The notes under the pieces are model-generated. The model was not told where the DNA came from. It saw nothing but the letters and a program-made list of their open reading frames with translations, and did no database searches. The translations under genes and the position numbers were made by a program. This document shows positions 17,093-23,580 of a stretch of 23,580 nt of DNA, in pieces. Origin of the DNA: CAZMGD01 sp964565705. GTDB taxonomy: Bacteria; Actinomycetota; Acidimicrobiia; Acidimicrobiales; Ilumatobacteraceae. Location: contig CAZMGD010000062.1 in assembly GCA_964565705.1 (NCBI GenBank), positions 1-23,580 of the forward strand, read 5' to 3'. Position 1 is the first letter of the stretch, and each line of letters starts with the position of its first letter.

Positions 17093-18097
17093 TCAGCGGG
17101 CCGCGGCGGCGAGGATCTGCTGGGCGGCGGCGGTGACGGGGAGGGTGCCGGCGGCGACCCGGGCCTCGACGTCGGCGGCGACGGCGCGCACGGCTGGGTC
17201 GTGGCGCAGCCCGGCACGGAGCTGCTCGTCGACGAGGTGCCACATCCATTGCACCTGCTGGCGCTGCCGGCGTCCAACCAGCTCCCCGACCGACTCGAGC
17301 GTCTCGCGGTGACGCTCCACCGCGGCCCACACCTCGTCCAGCCCATGGTCGTTCAGGCCGCTGCACGTGAGCACCGGCGGCGACCAGATCGCGCCCGCGG
17401 GCTGCATGAGGTGGAGGGCGTCGGCCAGCTCACGGGCGGCCAGCTTGGCCTCCCTCTCGCGGTCGCCGTCGGCCTTGTTGACGGCGAGCACGTCGGCGAG
17501 CTCCAGCACGCCCTTCTTGATGCCCTGGAGCGAGTCACCGGTGCGGGCGAGCATCAGCACCAGGAAGCAGTCGACCATCCCGGCCACCGTCGTCTCCGAT
17601 TGGCCCACGCCGACGGTCTCGACGAGCACGACGTCGAATCCGGCCGCCTCGACGACGACCATCGTCTCACGCGTCGTCGTCGTCACCCCGCCCAGCGCAC
17701 CGGCCGACGGCGACGGGCGGATGAACGCCAGCGGGTCGGTCGAGAGCCGGGTCATCCGGGTCTTGTCGCCGAGGATGCTGCCGCGGGTGCGCGTCGACGA
17801 CGGGTCGACCGCCAGCACGGCCACCCGCTGCGGCGAACCCGTGAGCTTCCCGCTCGTCAGCCCGGTGCCGAGCGCGTCGATGAACGTGGACTTGCCGACG
17901 CCGGGCACTCCGGTGATCCCGACCCGCCGGGCGTCCCCCGAGTGCGGCAGCAGTCTGGTCAGCAGCTCCTGCGCCCGGTCGCGGTGCTCGGCCTTGGTGG
18001 ACTCGACGAGCGTGATCGCCCGGGCGAGCGCGGTGACGTCGCCCGCCAGCACCCCCGACGCGTACGCGTCCACGTCGATCGTCCGGCTCCGGCTCAT
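17093..18097 (-). CDS. meaB: MeaB/ArgK-type GTPase, methylmalonyl-CoA mutase chaperone
   Basis: 334 residues from the ATG at 18097 (M-S-R-S-R-T-I-D-V-D). An in-frame ATG at 18130 would add 11 residues but reads into the divergent promoter region. MeaB is a G3E-type GTPase that protects and reloads adenosylcobalamin in methylmalonyl-CoA mutase. Visible are the P-loop G-V-P-G-V-G-K-S-T (63-71), A-V-D-P-S-S-T, the switch E-T-V-G-V-G-Q-S-E and the base-recognition motif N-K-A-D. The C-terminal ~70 residues form the dimerisation arm typical of the family. Length is normal. Its expected partner, a mutase, ends at 23204 on the same strand about 5 kb upstream, so the pair is not contiguous here. Confidence 0.95.
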   Translation of the reverse strand: MSRSRTIDVDAYASGVLAGDVTALARAITLVESTKAEHRDRAQELLTRLLPHSGDARRVGITGVPGVGKSTFIDALGTGLTSGKLTGSPQRVAVLAVDPSSTRTRGSILGDKTRMTRLSTDPLAFIRPSPSAGALGGVTTTTRETMVVVEAAGFDVVLVETVGVGQSETTVAGMVDCFLVLMLARTGDSLQGIKKGVLELADVLAVNKADGDREREAKLAARELADALHLMQPAGAIWSPPVLTCSGLNDHGLDEVWAAVERHRETLESVGELVGRRQRQQVQWMWHLVDEQLRAGLRHDPAVRAVAADVEARVAAGTLPVTAAAQQILAAAAR

Positions 18098-18156
18098 CGC
18101 CCGAGATGGTACGCGCGAGGCCTGTAGCATCCAGAGGTTCCGAGGGGAGGGACGCG
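18098..18156. promoter_or_regulatory. Divergent promoter region, meaB / cytochrome P450
   Basis: A 59-bp gap between divergent starts. On the - strand TACCAT (18106-18111) lies 8 nt from the meaB ATG, a spacing that suggests a leaderless message. On the + strand TAGCAT (18125-18130) would give a leader of about 20 nt containing the ribosome site AGGGGAGGG just before the P450 ATG. Neither has a clear -35. Confidence 0.35.
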
Positions 18157-19371
18157 ATGGGTGACGCGTATGCCGGGCTGCCGGTGCTCGATCTGACCGG
18201 GCCGGACTGGTGGCGCGAACCCGCCGTCACGACGGCGCCGATGCACGACGACGCTGCGGTGGCGGCATTCGTGCCGAGCTTCGCCACGGTCACGTTCCTC
18301 CGGTACGAGGACTGCCACGCCGGGCTGACCAACCCGTCGCTGATGGCGATGGGCGCCCGCTACTTCGAGATGCAGGGCTGGACCGAGGGCCCCTTCGTCG
18401 ACTGGATCCGGCTCAACGTCGTGATGATGAACCCCCCCGGCCACACCCGGCTGCGGCAGCTGGTGAGCCGGGCGTTCACGCCCCGCGCCGTGCTGAGCAT
18501 GCGGGAGGTGTCCGAGCGGGTCGCCGCCGAGCTGTGCGACACGATCGACCGCTCCGGCGGCGCCGTCGAGTTCGTCCACGAGTGGGCGCGGGTCATGCCG
18601 CTGCGGGTGATCTGCGAGATGATCGGCATCCCGAGCGTCGACGTGAAGCAGATGGCCGAGTGGGCTCACGGGCTCTCGGTGGCCTCGGGCATGGCCGCGC
18701 CGGACGCTCGCGCCGCGGGCGACGACGCGATGACGGGATTCAACCGCTACGTGAGGGAGATGATCGAGGAGCGCCGCGTCGCTCGCCGCGACGACCTGCT
18801 GAGCGCGCTGATCGACGCCGAGGAGGCGGGTGATCGGCTGTCACCCGAGGAGCTCGTGGCGATGGTCGTGCAGCTGATCTTCGCCGGCCACGAGACGACC
18901 CAGAACCTGCTCGGCAACGGCTTGTACCGCCTGCTGCAGCACCCCGATCAGCTCGATCTGCTGCGGCGCGAGCCCTCCCGGATCCCGGGCGCGATCGAGG
19001 AGATGCTGCGCTACGACCCGCCGATCCTGTTCACGTCGCGCATCGCCACCGAGGACCTGGAGATCAGCGGCGTGCCCGTCACCGCCGACCAGCTGGTCAT
19101 GCTCAACCTGACGGCGGCGAACCACGATCCGGCACGCTTCGAGGAGCCGGCGCGCTTCGACGTGACCCGCGGCGACGTGCGCCACCTGTCGTTCGGCCAC
19201 GGTGTGCACTTCTGCCTCGGCGCCAACCTCGCCCGCCTGGAGGCCGACGTCGCGTTCCGCACCCTGCTCGACCGCTACCCGGTGATCGAGGAGGTCGGTG
19301 AATCCGACTGGACGACCTACACCCCCCTGCGCGGCCGCCAGCGCCTCGACCTGACCTGCCACCCGACCTGA
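18157..19371 (+). CDS. Cytochrome P450
   Basis: 404 residues. The ATG at 18157 is chosen because a strong purine-rich site (GGGGAGGG) ends 6-7 bases upstream; an in-frame GTG-region extension to 18106 has none. All P450 landmarks are present: I-helix oxygen-activation motif A-G-H-E-T-T (243-248), E-x-x-R of the K helix (E282, R285), and heme loop F-G-H-G-V-H-F-C-L-G with the Cys ligand at 353. It is a soluble bacterial monooxygenase that needs separate ferredoxin and reductase partners, and none is encoded in this window. The substrate cannot be told from sequence. The neighbouring alcohol dehydrogenase and SnoaL-like protein suggest a hydroxylate-then-oxidise route for a lipid, terpene or steroid-like compound (inference). 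Its 3' end is only 9 bp from the convergent dehydrogenase gene. Confidence 0.96.
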   Translation: MGDAYAGLPVLDLTGPDWWREPAVTTAPMHDDAAVAAFVPSFATVTFLRYEDCHAGLTNPSLMAMGARYFEMQGWTEGPFVDWIRLNVVMMNPPGHTRLRQLVSRAFTPRAVLSMREVSERVAAELCDTIDRSGGAVEFVHEWARVMPLRVICEMIGIPSVDVKQMAEWAHGLSVASGMAAPDARAAGDDAMTGFNRYVREMIEERRVARRDDLLSALIDAEEAGDRLSPEELVAMVVQLIFAGHETTQNLLGNGLYRLLQHPDQLDLLRREPSRIPGAIEEMLRYDPPILFTSRIATEDLEISGVPVTADQLVMLNLTAANHDPARFEEPARFDVTRGDVRHLSFGHGVHFCLGANLARLEADVAFRTLLDRYPVIEEVGESDWTTYTPLRGRQRLDLTCHPT

Positions 19372-19380
19372 AACGAGTTG

Positions 19381-20463
19381 TCAGTGGTGCACGAGGCCGA
19401 CCCGGACGGCGTCGCGGTCCGGCGTGGCGCGGGTGAGGAGAGCCATCGCTTCGTCGATCTCGTCGAGCGTGAACACCTCGCCCGCCAACGCGTCGGTCGG
19501 GAAGCCGCCGCTGTTGAGGATCGACGTCGCCTGCTCCATCGACTGGGCAGTCGAGCCGGCGCCGCCGACGACGGTCAGTCCCTTCAGCGGCACGAGGTCG
19601 GAGATCACCGTGATCTGGGCCATGTTCTTCAGTCCGGCCCACAGCACGCGGCCGCCCATCCGGGCCAGCTCGAGGCAGGTCCCGACCGTGACCGCGGCGT
19701 CCGTGAGGTCGACCGCGACATCGGCGAGGCGCCCATCGGTGAGGTCGGCGACGGTGCCGACGAGGTCCTGGGTGTCGACGTCGATCACGTGATCGGCGCC
19801 GATCTGCAGCGCGGCGTCGAGGCGGAACCGGTCGGCGCCGCGGCCGCTGACGATCACCGTCCCCGCGCCGAGGTACTTGGCGTAGGCGGCGCAGATCAGG
19901 CCCATGTGGCCAGGGCCCTGGATCACGACGGTCTCGCCGGGTTGCAGCGCGACGCCGCCGAACCAGTTGGCGACGTTGGCGAGCGGCTCGAACAGCGACA
20001 GCTGTGCCGCCGGCACGTCGTCGGTCAGGGGCAGCAGGTGCGAGTTGGGCAGCACCTCCATGTACTCGCCGTAGCCACCGTGCAGACCGCTGCGCACGTC
20101 GGTGCCCTGCGTGTAGCCGTAGAGCTGCATCCGCTCGCAGAACGGCGAGCCGCTGCGGCACACCGCGCACTCGCCGCACCGCCACACGAGATCGACCGCG
20201 ACCCGCTGCCCGAGACGTACGCCGAGGTCGGCGGCGGGATCGAGCGCGTGCACCCGCCCGACGATCTCGTGGCCAGGCACGACCGGGCTGACCTCACCGG
20301 GTACGTGCTTGTGGCCGTGCAGCTGGGCGACGTCGCTGGCGCACAGGCCGACCGCCTCCACCGCGAGGACGGCGCCGCCGGGCGGTGGCTCGGGGACCGG
20401 GAACTCGCGGACCTCGTAGGTGCCGTCGCCGGCGAACACCGCGGCGCGGCAGGTCTCGGTCAT
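19381..20463 (-). CDS. Zinc-dependent medium-chain alcohol dehydrogenase
   Basis: 360 residues from the ATG at 20463, which sits 8 nt after GAGG; another ATG at 20469 is only 2 nt from GAGG and is less likely. Numbering from 20469: catalytic zinc ligands C43 (G-L-C-A-S-D) and H67-E68 (G-H-E); structural zinc cysteines C98, C101, C104 and C111, where the last spacing is six residues, one shorter than usual; an E in F-E-P-L-A-N-V; and the nucleotide-binding turn G-P-G-H-M-G near 184. The family oxidises alcohols to aldehydes or ketones with NAD(P)+. The gene follows the SnoaL-like gene by about 10 nt, so the two are probably co-transcribed. The substrate is unknown; some threonine/sorbitol dehydrogenase-like relatives share this layout. 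Confidence 0.93.
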   Translation of the reverse strand: MTETCRAAVFAGDGTYEVREFPVPEPPPGGAVLAVEAVGLCASDVAQLHGHKHVPGEVSPVVPGHEIVGRVHALDPAADLGVRLGQRVAVDLVWRCGECAVCRSGSPFCERMQLYGYTQGTDVRSGLHGGYGEYMEVLPNSHLLPLTDDVPAAQLSLFEPLANVANWFGGVALQPGETVVIQGPGHMGLICAAYAKYLGAGTVIVSGRGADRFRLDAALQIGADHVIDVDTQDLVGTVADLTDGRLADVAVDLTDAAVTVGTCLELARMGGRVLWAGLKNMAQITVISDLVPLKGLTVVGGAGSTAQSMEQATSILNSGGFPTDALAGEVFTLDEIDEAMALLTRATPDRDAVRVGLVHH

Positions 20464-20473
20464 CGCCATTGCC

Positions 20474-20863
20474 TCAGCCGTCGGCGGGGACGAGCTCGGC
20501 GTAGTCGAAGTACGCCCGCAGCGACTGGATCTTCGTGCCGTCGTCGGTGAGCACGATCTGGTCGACGATGCGGGGCAGGACCATCTTCTGGCCGCCCATC
20601 TCGGCGTCGACCTTGAAGAAGGCGAGCACCTCGTTGCCGATCACCAACGGGTCATCGGTCACCGAGAGCACGAGCGGCACCTCGTTGGCGTCGAAGAACC
20701 GGGCGAGCGCCTCCCGGCCGACGTTCTGCGGTGCCCCGACGGGATCCTCCTGCACGGCATCGTCGGCGAAGCAGTCCAGCCACGCCTCGCGGTCCCGGTT
20801 GCTCATCGCCGTGCAGTAGCGCTCCAACAGCGCGCGCACCGCAGCCTTGTCCGACATCGACAT
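20474..20863 (-). CDS. SnoaL/NTF2-like small protein
   Basis: 129 residues from the ATG at 20863, with GGAG seven bases upstream; a second ATG at 20857 is possible, and the upstream in-frame ATG at 20896 lacks a ribosome site. The cone-shaped NTF2 fold pattern is recognisable: an N-terminal helix V-R-A-L-L-E-R-Y-C-T-A-M, then R-D-x-E-A-W-L-D-C-F-A-D-D-A-V, then beta-rich C-terminal strands ending in a Y-F-D-Y motif. Members include ketosteroid isomerases, SnoaL cyclases and dehydratases, and many of unknown function. Position upstream of a dehydrogenase and next to a P450 suggests an isomerase or hydratase step in one pathway, which is inference only. Confidence 0.85.
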   Translation of the reverse strand: MSMSDKAAVRALLERYCTAMSNRDREAWLDCFADDAVQEDPVGAPQNVGREALARFFDANEVPLVLSVTDDPLVIGNEVLAFFKVDAEMGGQKMVLPRIVDQIVLTDDGTKIQSLRAYFDYAELVPADG

Positions 20864-20900
20864 CCCCCTGCTCCACCCGGGCACGCACCCGAGCACGGCG

Positions 20901-20906
20901 ACTCTA
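20901..20906 (-). promoter_or_regulatory. Candidate -10 box for the SnoaL-dehydrogenase pair
   Basis: TAGAGT (- strand) in the 60-bp gap after the XRE-cupin gene would give a leader of about 30 nt that includes the GGAG site. No good -35 is seen, so read-through from the regulator gene remains possible. Confidence 0.3.
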
Positions 20907-20923
20907 ACCCGACCTGGGAACGC

Positions 20924-21481
20924 TCAGGGGTGGTGGGTCAGATGGGAGCGTTGGCCGTCGCGGTCGAAGACCATGATCACCTCGGTCGGGCCTCCGACGG
21001 CGGCGACGGCGTGCGGGGTCATCGTCGAGAACTCGGCGGCCTCGCCGGCGTGCACGGTCAGGCGGCGCTCACCGAGGATCAGCTCGGCGGTGCCGGTGAG
21101 CACGAACATCCAGTCGTGGCCTGGGTGCACCTGTGGCTCCGGTGGGTGCTCGCTCGGCTGCAGCCGCATCTTGATCGCTGCGGTCGCCGCGCCGGGATGG
21201 CTGAGCCGCCAGACGATCATGTTGTCCTGGCCGGTCGGGGTCGGGCGGATCACGACGTCGCCGTCGTCGTCGGCGGCGACGAGCTCGTCCAACCGCACGC
21301 CGAGGGCTCGAGCGAGGGGGACGAGCACGTCGAGCCCGATCGTGCGCTTGCCGGTCTCGATCCTGCTGATCGTCGAGGCGCTCAGGTCGGCGCGGCGCGC
21401 CAGGTCGTCGAGCGACCATCCCCGCTGCGATCGCAGCGCGCGCAACCGTGCCCGGGTCGTCGCCTCCAGGTCGGTGCTCAC
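20924..21481 (-). CDS. XRE-family regulator with cupin sensor domain
   Basis: 185 residues from a GTG at 21481; an ATG at 21517 would extend it by 12 residues into the promoter boxes. The helix-turn-helix (XRE/HTH_3) spans about 10-64, with S-L-D-D-L-A-R-R-A-D-L-S-A-S-T-I-S-R-I-E as the recognition region. A double-stranded beta-helix cupin follows (about 105-175), with metal-ligand-like H-P-G-H-D-W and a later P-H-A. Such proteins usually repress neighbouring genes and sense a small molecule through the cupin. It is divergent from the oxidoreductase-methyltransferase fusion and upstream of the SnoaL/dehydrogenase pair, so either or both may be targets. Confidence 0.92.
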   Translation of the reverse strand: MSTDLEATTRARLRALRSQRGWSLDDLARRADLSASTISRIETGKRTIGLDVLVPLARALGVRLDELVAADDDGDVVIRPTPTGQDNMIVWRLSHPGAATAAIKMRLQPSEHPPEPQVHPGHDWMFVLTGTAELILGERRLTVHAGEAAEFSTMTPHAVAAVGGPTEVIMVFDRDGQRSHLTHHP

Positions 21482-21488
21482 GGCGATC

Positions 21489-21517
21489 AGGATGCCAGAC
21501 CCTTGCGAATTCTGCAA
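21489..21517 (-). promoter_or_regulatory. Leaderless-type promoter of the XRE-cupin gene
   Basis: On the - strand TTGCAG (21512-21517), a 17-bp spacer and CATCCT (21489-21494), with 7 nt to the GTG start at 21481. This geometry matches actinobacterial leaderless promoters, though the -10 has one mismatch to TANNNT. Confidence 0.4.
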
Positions 21518-21531
21518 TGCCTGTTGCGGAT
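21503..21531. promoter_or_regulatory. Candidate operator: repeated TTGC boxes
   Basis: TTGCGAAT (21503-21510) and TTGCGGAT (21524-21531) are direct repeats 21 bp apart, two helical turns. A reverse TTGC (GCAA at 21514-21517) lies between them and forms TTGC-N7-GCAA with the first. The boxes overlap both candidate -35 elements, as expected for autoregulation by the adjacent XRE protein. Confidence 0.4.
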
Positions 21532-21551
21532 CGGTTCGCTGGGCCTAGCGT
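21524..21551 (+). promoter_or_regulatory. Leaderless-type promoter of the oxidoreductase-methyltransferase fusion
   Basis: TTGCGG (21524-21529), a 16-bp spacer and TAGCGT (21546-21551), with 7 nt to the ATG at 21559. No Shine-Dalgarno sequence precedes that ATG, so transcription probably begins at the start codon. Confidence 0.5.
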
Positions 21552-21558
21552 CCACGAC

Positions 21559-23094
21559 ATGGCGCAACACGACGTGGTGATCATCGGTGGGGGAGCGGCG
21601 GGGTTGGCCGCAGGGCTGCAGCTCGGTCGGGTGCGGCGCTCGGCGGTCGTGATCGACTCGGGCGCCCCGCGCAACGCCCCGGCGGCGCACCTCCACAGCT
21701 ACCTCGGCCGGGACGGCCTGCCCCCGGCGCAACTCCTGGCCGATGGCCGCGACGAGGTGGCGCGATACGGCGGAGAGGTCCGCGCGGGCGAGGTGGTCTC
21801 GGTCGAGGGCGACGTGATGCACGGCTTCACCGTGTCGCTCGCCGACGGGAGCCGCCTGCGTGGACGCCGGCTGATCATCGCCACCGGGATCACCGACGTG
21901 CTCCCGGACCTGCCCGGCATCGCCGAGCAGTGGGGGCGGGGAGTGATCCACTGCCCGTTCTGCCACGGGTGGGAGGTGCGCGACCAGCGGATCGTCGTGC
22001 TCGACACGAACGGGATGGGGGCCCACCAGGCGCTGCTGTTCCGGCAGCTGACCGACGACGTCACGGTGGTCGTGCACGCCGGCCCGGGCCCGGACCCGGC
22101 GGCTGCCGACGACCTGGAAGTGCTCGGTGTCCCCATCGTCCGCAGCGTCGCCGATCGGGTCGACGTCGGCGAGGACGGTTCCGTGACCGGCCTGCGGCTC
22201 GTCGACGGCACGGTCCGCCCGGCAGGAGTGATCGTCGTCGGCCCGCGGTTCCTCCCGAACCTCGGGCCGCTCGCTGCGCTCGGCATCGAGGTGGTCGCTC
22301 ATCCGAGCGGGCTCGGTCAGGTCGTCGCCGCCGACGCGACGGGCGCCACGAACGTTGCTGGGGTGTACGCCGTCGGCAACCTGACCGATCCCTCGCAGCA
22401 ACTGCTGCAGGCCGCAGCACAGGGGTCACGCACCGCCGGCCTGCTCAGCCTCGACCTGGTGCACGACGACATCGCTCGCGTCCGCCGGTCGCGCGGAGAT
22501 GCGCAGTCGTGGGACGCGCGCTACGGCGAACACGCCGGGATGTGGAGCGGAGCACCGAACGGCTCGCTGGTCGTCGAGGTCGAGGACATGGCGCCGGGCC
22601 GGGCCCTCGACGTCGGCTGCGGCGAGGGCGGCGACGCGATCTGGCTGGCCCAGAGGGGCTGGCGGGTGACGGCGGTCGACATCTCCGACGTCGCCGTCGA
22701 GCGCGGACGGCGTGCCGCCGAGGCGGCAGGGGTCGAGGTCGAGTGGCGCTGCGACGACCTGCTCGAAGCGCCGCCGGAGTCGCAGTCCTACGACCTGGTC
22801 AGCATCCAGTACCCGGCGCTGCTCGCCACCGCCGGCGCTGGCGCCGTGCAGCGGTTGTTCGATGCGGTGGCGCCCGGTGGCACCCTGCTCGCCGTCGGCC
22901 ACGACCTCGCTGACCACCACCACGCCAAGGAGCGCGGCTTCGATCCCGCCGACTACATCGGCGTCGACGCGATGGCCGCCCTGCTGCCCGCCGACTTCGA
23001 GGTGGAGGTCCAAGCGACCCGCACCCGGCCCAACCCCCCGCCGGGCACCCCCCACGTCGATGACGTGATCCTCCGCGCCCGCCGCTTCCCCTGA
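21559..23094 (+). CDS. Fused thioredoxin-reductase-like FAD oxidoreductase and SAM methyltransferase
   Basis: 511 residues from the ATG at 21559. Residues 1 to about 305 are thioredoxin-reductase-like: FAD motif G-G-G-A-A-G-L-A-A-G (10-19), a redox pair H-C-P-F-C-H-G (C132, C135) and a C-terminal FAD contact G-N-L-T-D-P-S-Q-Q. The usual NADPH-binding G-G-G-D-S-A turn is replaced by D-T-N-G-M-G-A-H (149-156) and the H-R-R-D motif by V-H-A-G-P-G. That is what oxygen-using dithiol oxidases of the GliT/HlmI type look like. From W318 to the end lies a class I methyltransferase with motif I D-V-G-C-G-E-G-G (from 351) and an acidic strand-2 end V-D-I-S. The fusion suggests handling of reactive thiols by disulfide formation and S-methylation, which is inference. 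It is divergent from the XRE-cupin gene. Confidence 0.9.
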   Translation: MAQHDVVIIGGGAAGLAAGLQLGRVRRSAVVIDSGAPRNAPAAHLHSYLGRDGLPPAQLLADGRDEVARYGGEVRAGEVVSVEGDVMHGFTVSLADGSRLRGRRLIIATGITDVLPDLPGIAEQWGRGVIHCPFCHGWEVRDQRIVVLDTNGMGAHQALLFRQLTDDVTVVVHAGPGPDPAAADDLEVLGVPIVRSVADRVDVGEDGSVTGLRLVDGTVRPAGVIVVGPRFLPNLGPLAALGIEVVAHPSGLGQVVAADATGATNVAGVYAVGNLTDPSQQLLQAAAQGSRTAGLLSLDLVHDDIARVRRSRGDAQSWDARYGEHAGMWSGAPNGSLVVEVEDMAPGRALDVGCGEGGDAIWLAQRGWRVTAVDISDVAVERGRRAAEAAGVEVEWRCDDLLEAPPESQSYDLVSIQYPALLATAGAGAVQRLFDAVAPGGTLLAVGHDLADHHHAKERGFDPADYIGVDAMAALLPADFEVEVQATRTRPNPPPGTPHVDDVILRARRFP

Positions 23095-23115
23095 CCCCCT
23101 GACCCCCTGACCCCC
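23092..23115 (+). repeat. Three tandem TGACCCCC octamers
   Basis: Perfect 8-bp repeats at 23092, 23100 and 23108. The first TGA is the stop codon of the fusion gene. Because the period is not a multiple of three, the three TGAs fall in all three + frames. Confidence 0.9.
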
Positions 23116-23127
23116 GGATCCCTCGTG

Positions 23128-23178
23128 CTTCTTGCGGTCGAACTGCGCCCGGAACGGACGCAGTCCGACCGCACGTTC
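23128..23178. repeat. REP-like palindrome 5 (single)
   Basis: 51-bp element of the same family as the four near 16-17 kb, in the convergent gap between the fusion gene and the mutase gene. The outer arms TTGCGGTCG/CGACCGCA are kept and the loop is GAA. The inner part differs (AACTGCG opposite CGCAGTC), so the former 4x4 internal loop now pairs at three of four positions. It could serve as a terminator for both flanking genes. Confidence 0.9.
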
Positions 23179-23203
23179 GGGTGCCACGGCCCGGTGGGGG
23201 TGA

Positions 23204-23580
23204 TCAGGACGCCGCGGTGTCGAGTTGGTCGAGGAGGTCGGCGGCGGCGTCGGCGATGACGGTGCCGGGCGGGAAGATCGCTGCCGCGCCGGCCTCGCGC
23301 AGGGCGTCGAAGTCCTGCGGCGGGATGACGCCGCCGACGACGACGAGGATGTCGTCGCGGCCGTACTCCGCCAGCGCCCGCTTGAGCTCGGGCACCAGCG
23401 TCAGGTGGCCGGCGGCGAGCGAGGAGGCGCCGACGATGTGTACGTCGGCCTCCACCGCCTGGCGGGCCACCTCCTGCGGCGTCTGGAACAGCGGTCCCAC
23501 GTCGACGTCGAAGCCGAGATCGGCAAACGCGGTGGCGATCACTTTCGCGCCGCGGTCGTGCCCGTCCTGGCCCATCTTGG
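23204..23580 (-). CDS. mutB: Methylmalonyl-CoA mutase, cobalamin-binding C-terminus (5' partial)
   Basis: The last ~125 residues of a protein that continues beyond the window edge; the Met at 23575 is preceded by an in-frame Lys codon and is internal. The B12-binding signature D-x-H-x-x-G is in M-G-Q-D-G-H-D-R-G, with the His as lower cobalt ligand. It is followed by the family patterns G-P-L-F-Q-T-P, A-A-G-H-L-T-L-V-P and V-V-G-G-V-I-P-P-Q-D. This fits the large catalytic subunit, which interconverts methylmalonyl-CoA and succinyl-CoA; the small subunit usually lacks the His motif. A related acyl-CoA mutase or a separate B12-binding subunit cannot be excluded without the N-terminus. meaB, its usual chaperone gene, lies about 5 kb away on the same strand. 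Confidence 0.9.
   Translation of the reverse strand, partial: KMGQDGHDRGAKVIATAFADLGFDVDVGPLFQTPQEVARQAVEADVHIVGASSLAAGHLTLVPELKRALAEYGRDDILVVVGGVIPPQDFDALREAGAAAIFPPGTVIADAAADLLDQLDTAAS

Noticed and set aside
16160..18127. 655-codon + strand frame running through the AbiEi/DUF559-type gene, repeats and meaB
   Set aside because: It crosses two real genes in wrong frames and reads through the palindromes; the composition is Arg-rich.

Overview
The window is high-GC DNA with strong G/C preference at third codon positions, frequent GTG starts, TANNNT -10 boxes close to start codons, and secreted-protein repeats typical of actinobacteria. A member of the Acidimicrobiia (Ilumatobacter-like) would fit. 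That placement is a judgement from gene content, not a database result. No tRNA, rRNA, CRISPR array or transposase was seen, and no gene-free stretch exceeds about 300 bases.

Region 1 (2-9868, + strand) is one very large secreted protein whose N-terminus lies outside the window. It joins a lamin-tail domain, an ExeM/NucH-type extracellular nuclease, three UshA-like 5'-nucleotidase modules, an Ig-like domain and three C-terminal repeats of about 128 residues. Modules 1 and 2 are an apparently exact 2001-bp in-frame tandem duplication. The likely job is degrading extracellular DNA and dephosphorylating the released nucleotides. A 13-bp hairpin at 9881-9919 separates it from the convergent next operon.

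Region 2 (9929-15843, - strand) is a complete seven-gene Mrp/Mnh cation/proton antiporter operon, mrpABCDEFG. Every junction is a 4-nt GTGA or ATGA overlap, and a possible 26-codon leader ORF overlaps mrpA in the same way.

Region 3 (15881-17077) is an AbiEi/DUF559-type gene bracketed by two 114-bp units. Each unit holds two 51-bp imperfect palindromes at a 63-bp period. A fifth, single palindrome lies at 23128-23178.

Region 4 (17093-23580) has meaB and the 3' end of a methylmalonyl-CoA mutase gene, both on the - strand and about 5 kb apart. Between them lie a cytochrome P450 (+), an alcohol dehydrogenase and a SnoaL-like protein (- strand pair), an XRE-cupin regulator (-), and a divergent gene for a thioredoxin-reductase-like/methyltransferase fusion (+). 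The intervening block looks like a small oxidative-metabolism and thiol-chemistry cassette that may have been inserted between two partner genes. Palindromes of the same family lie at its outer edges.
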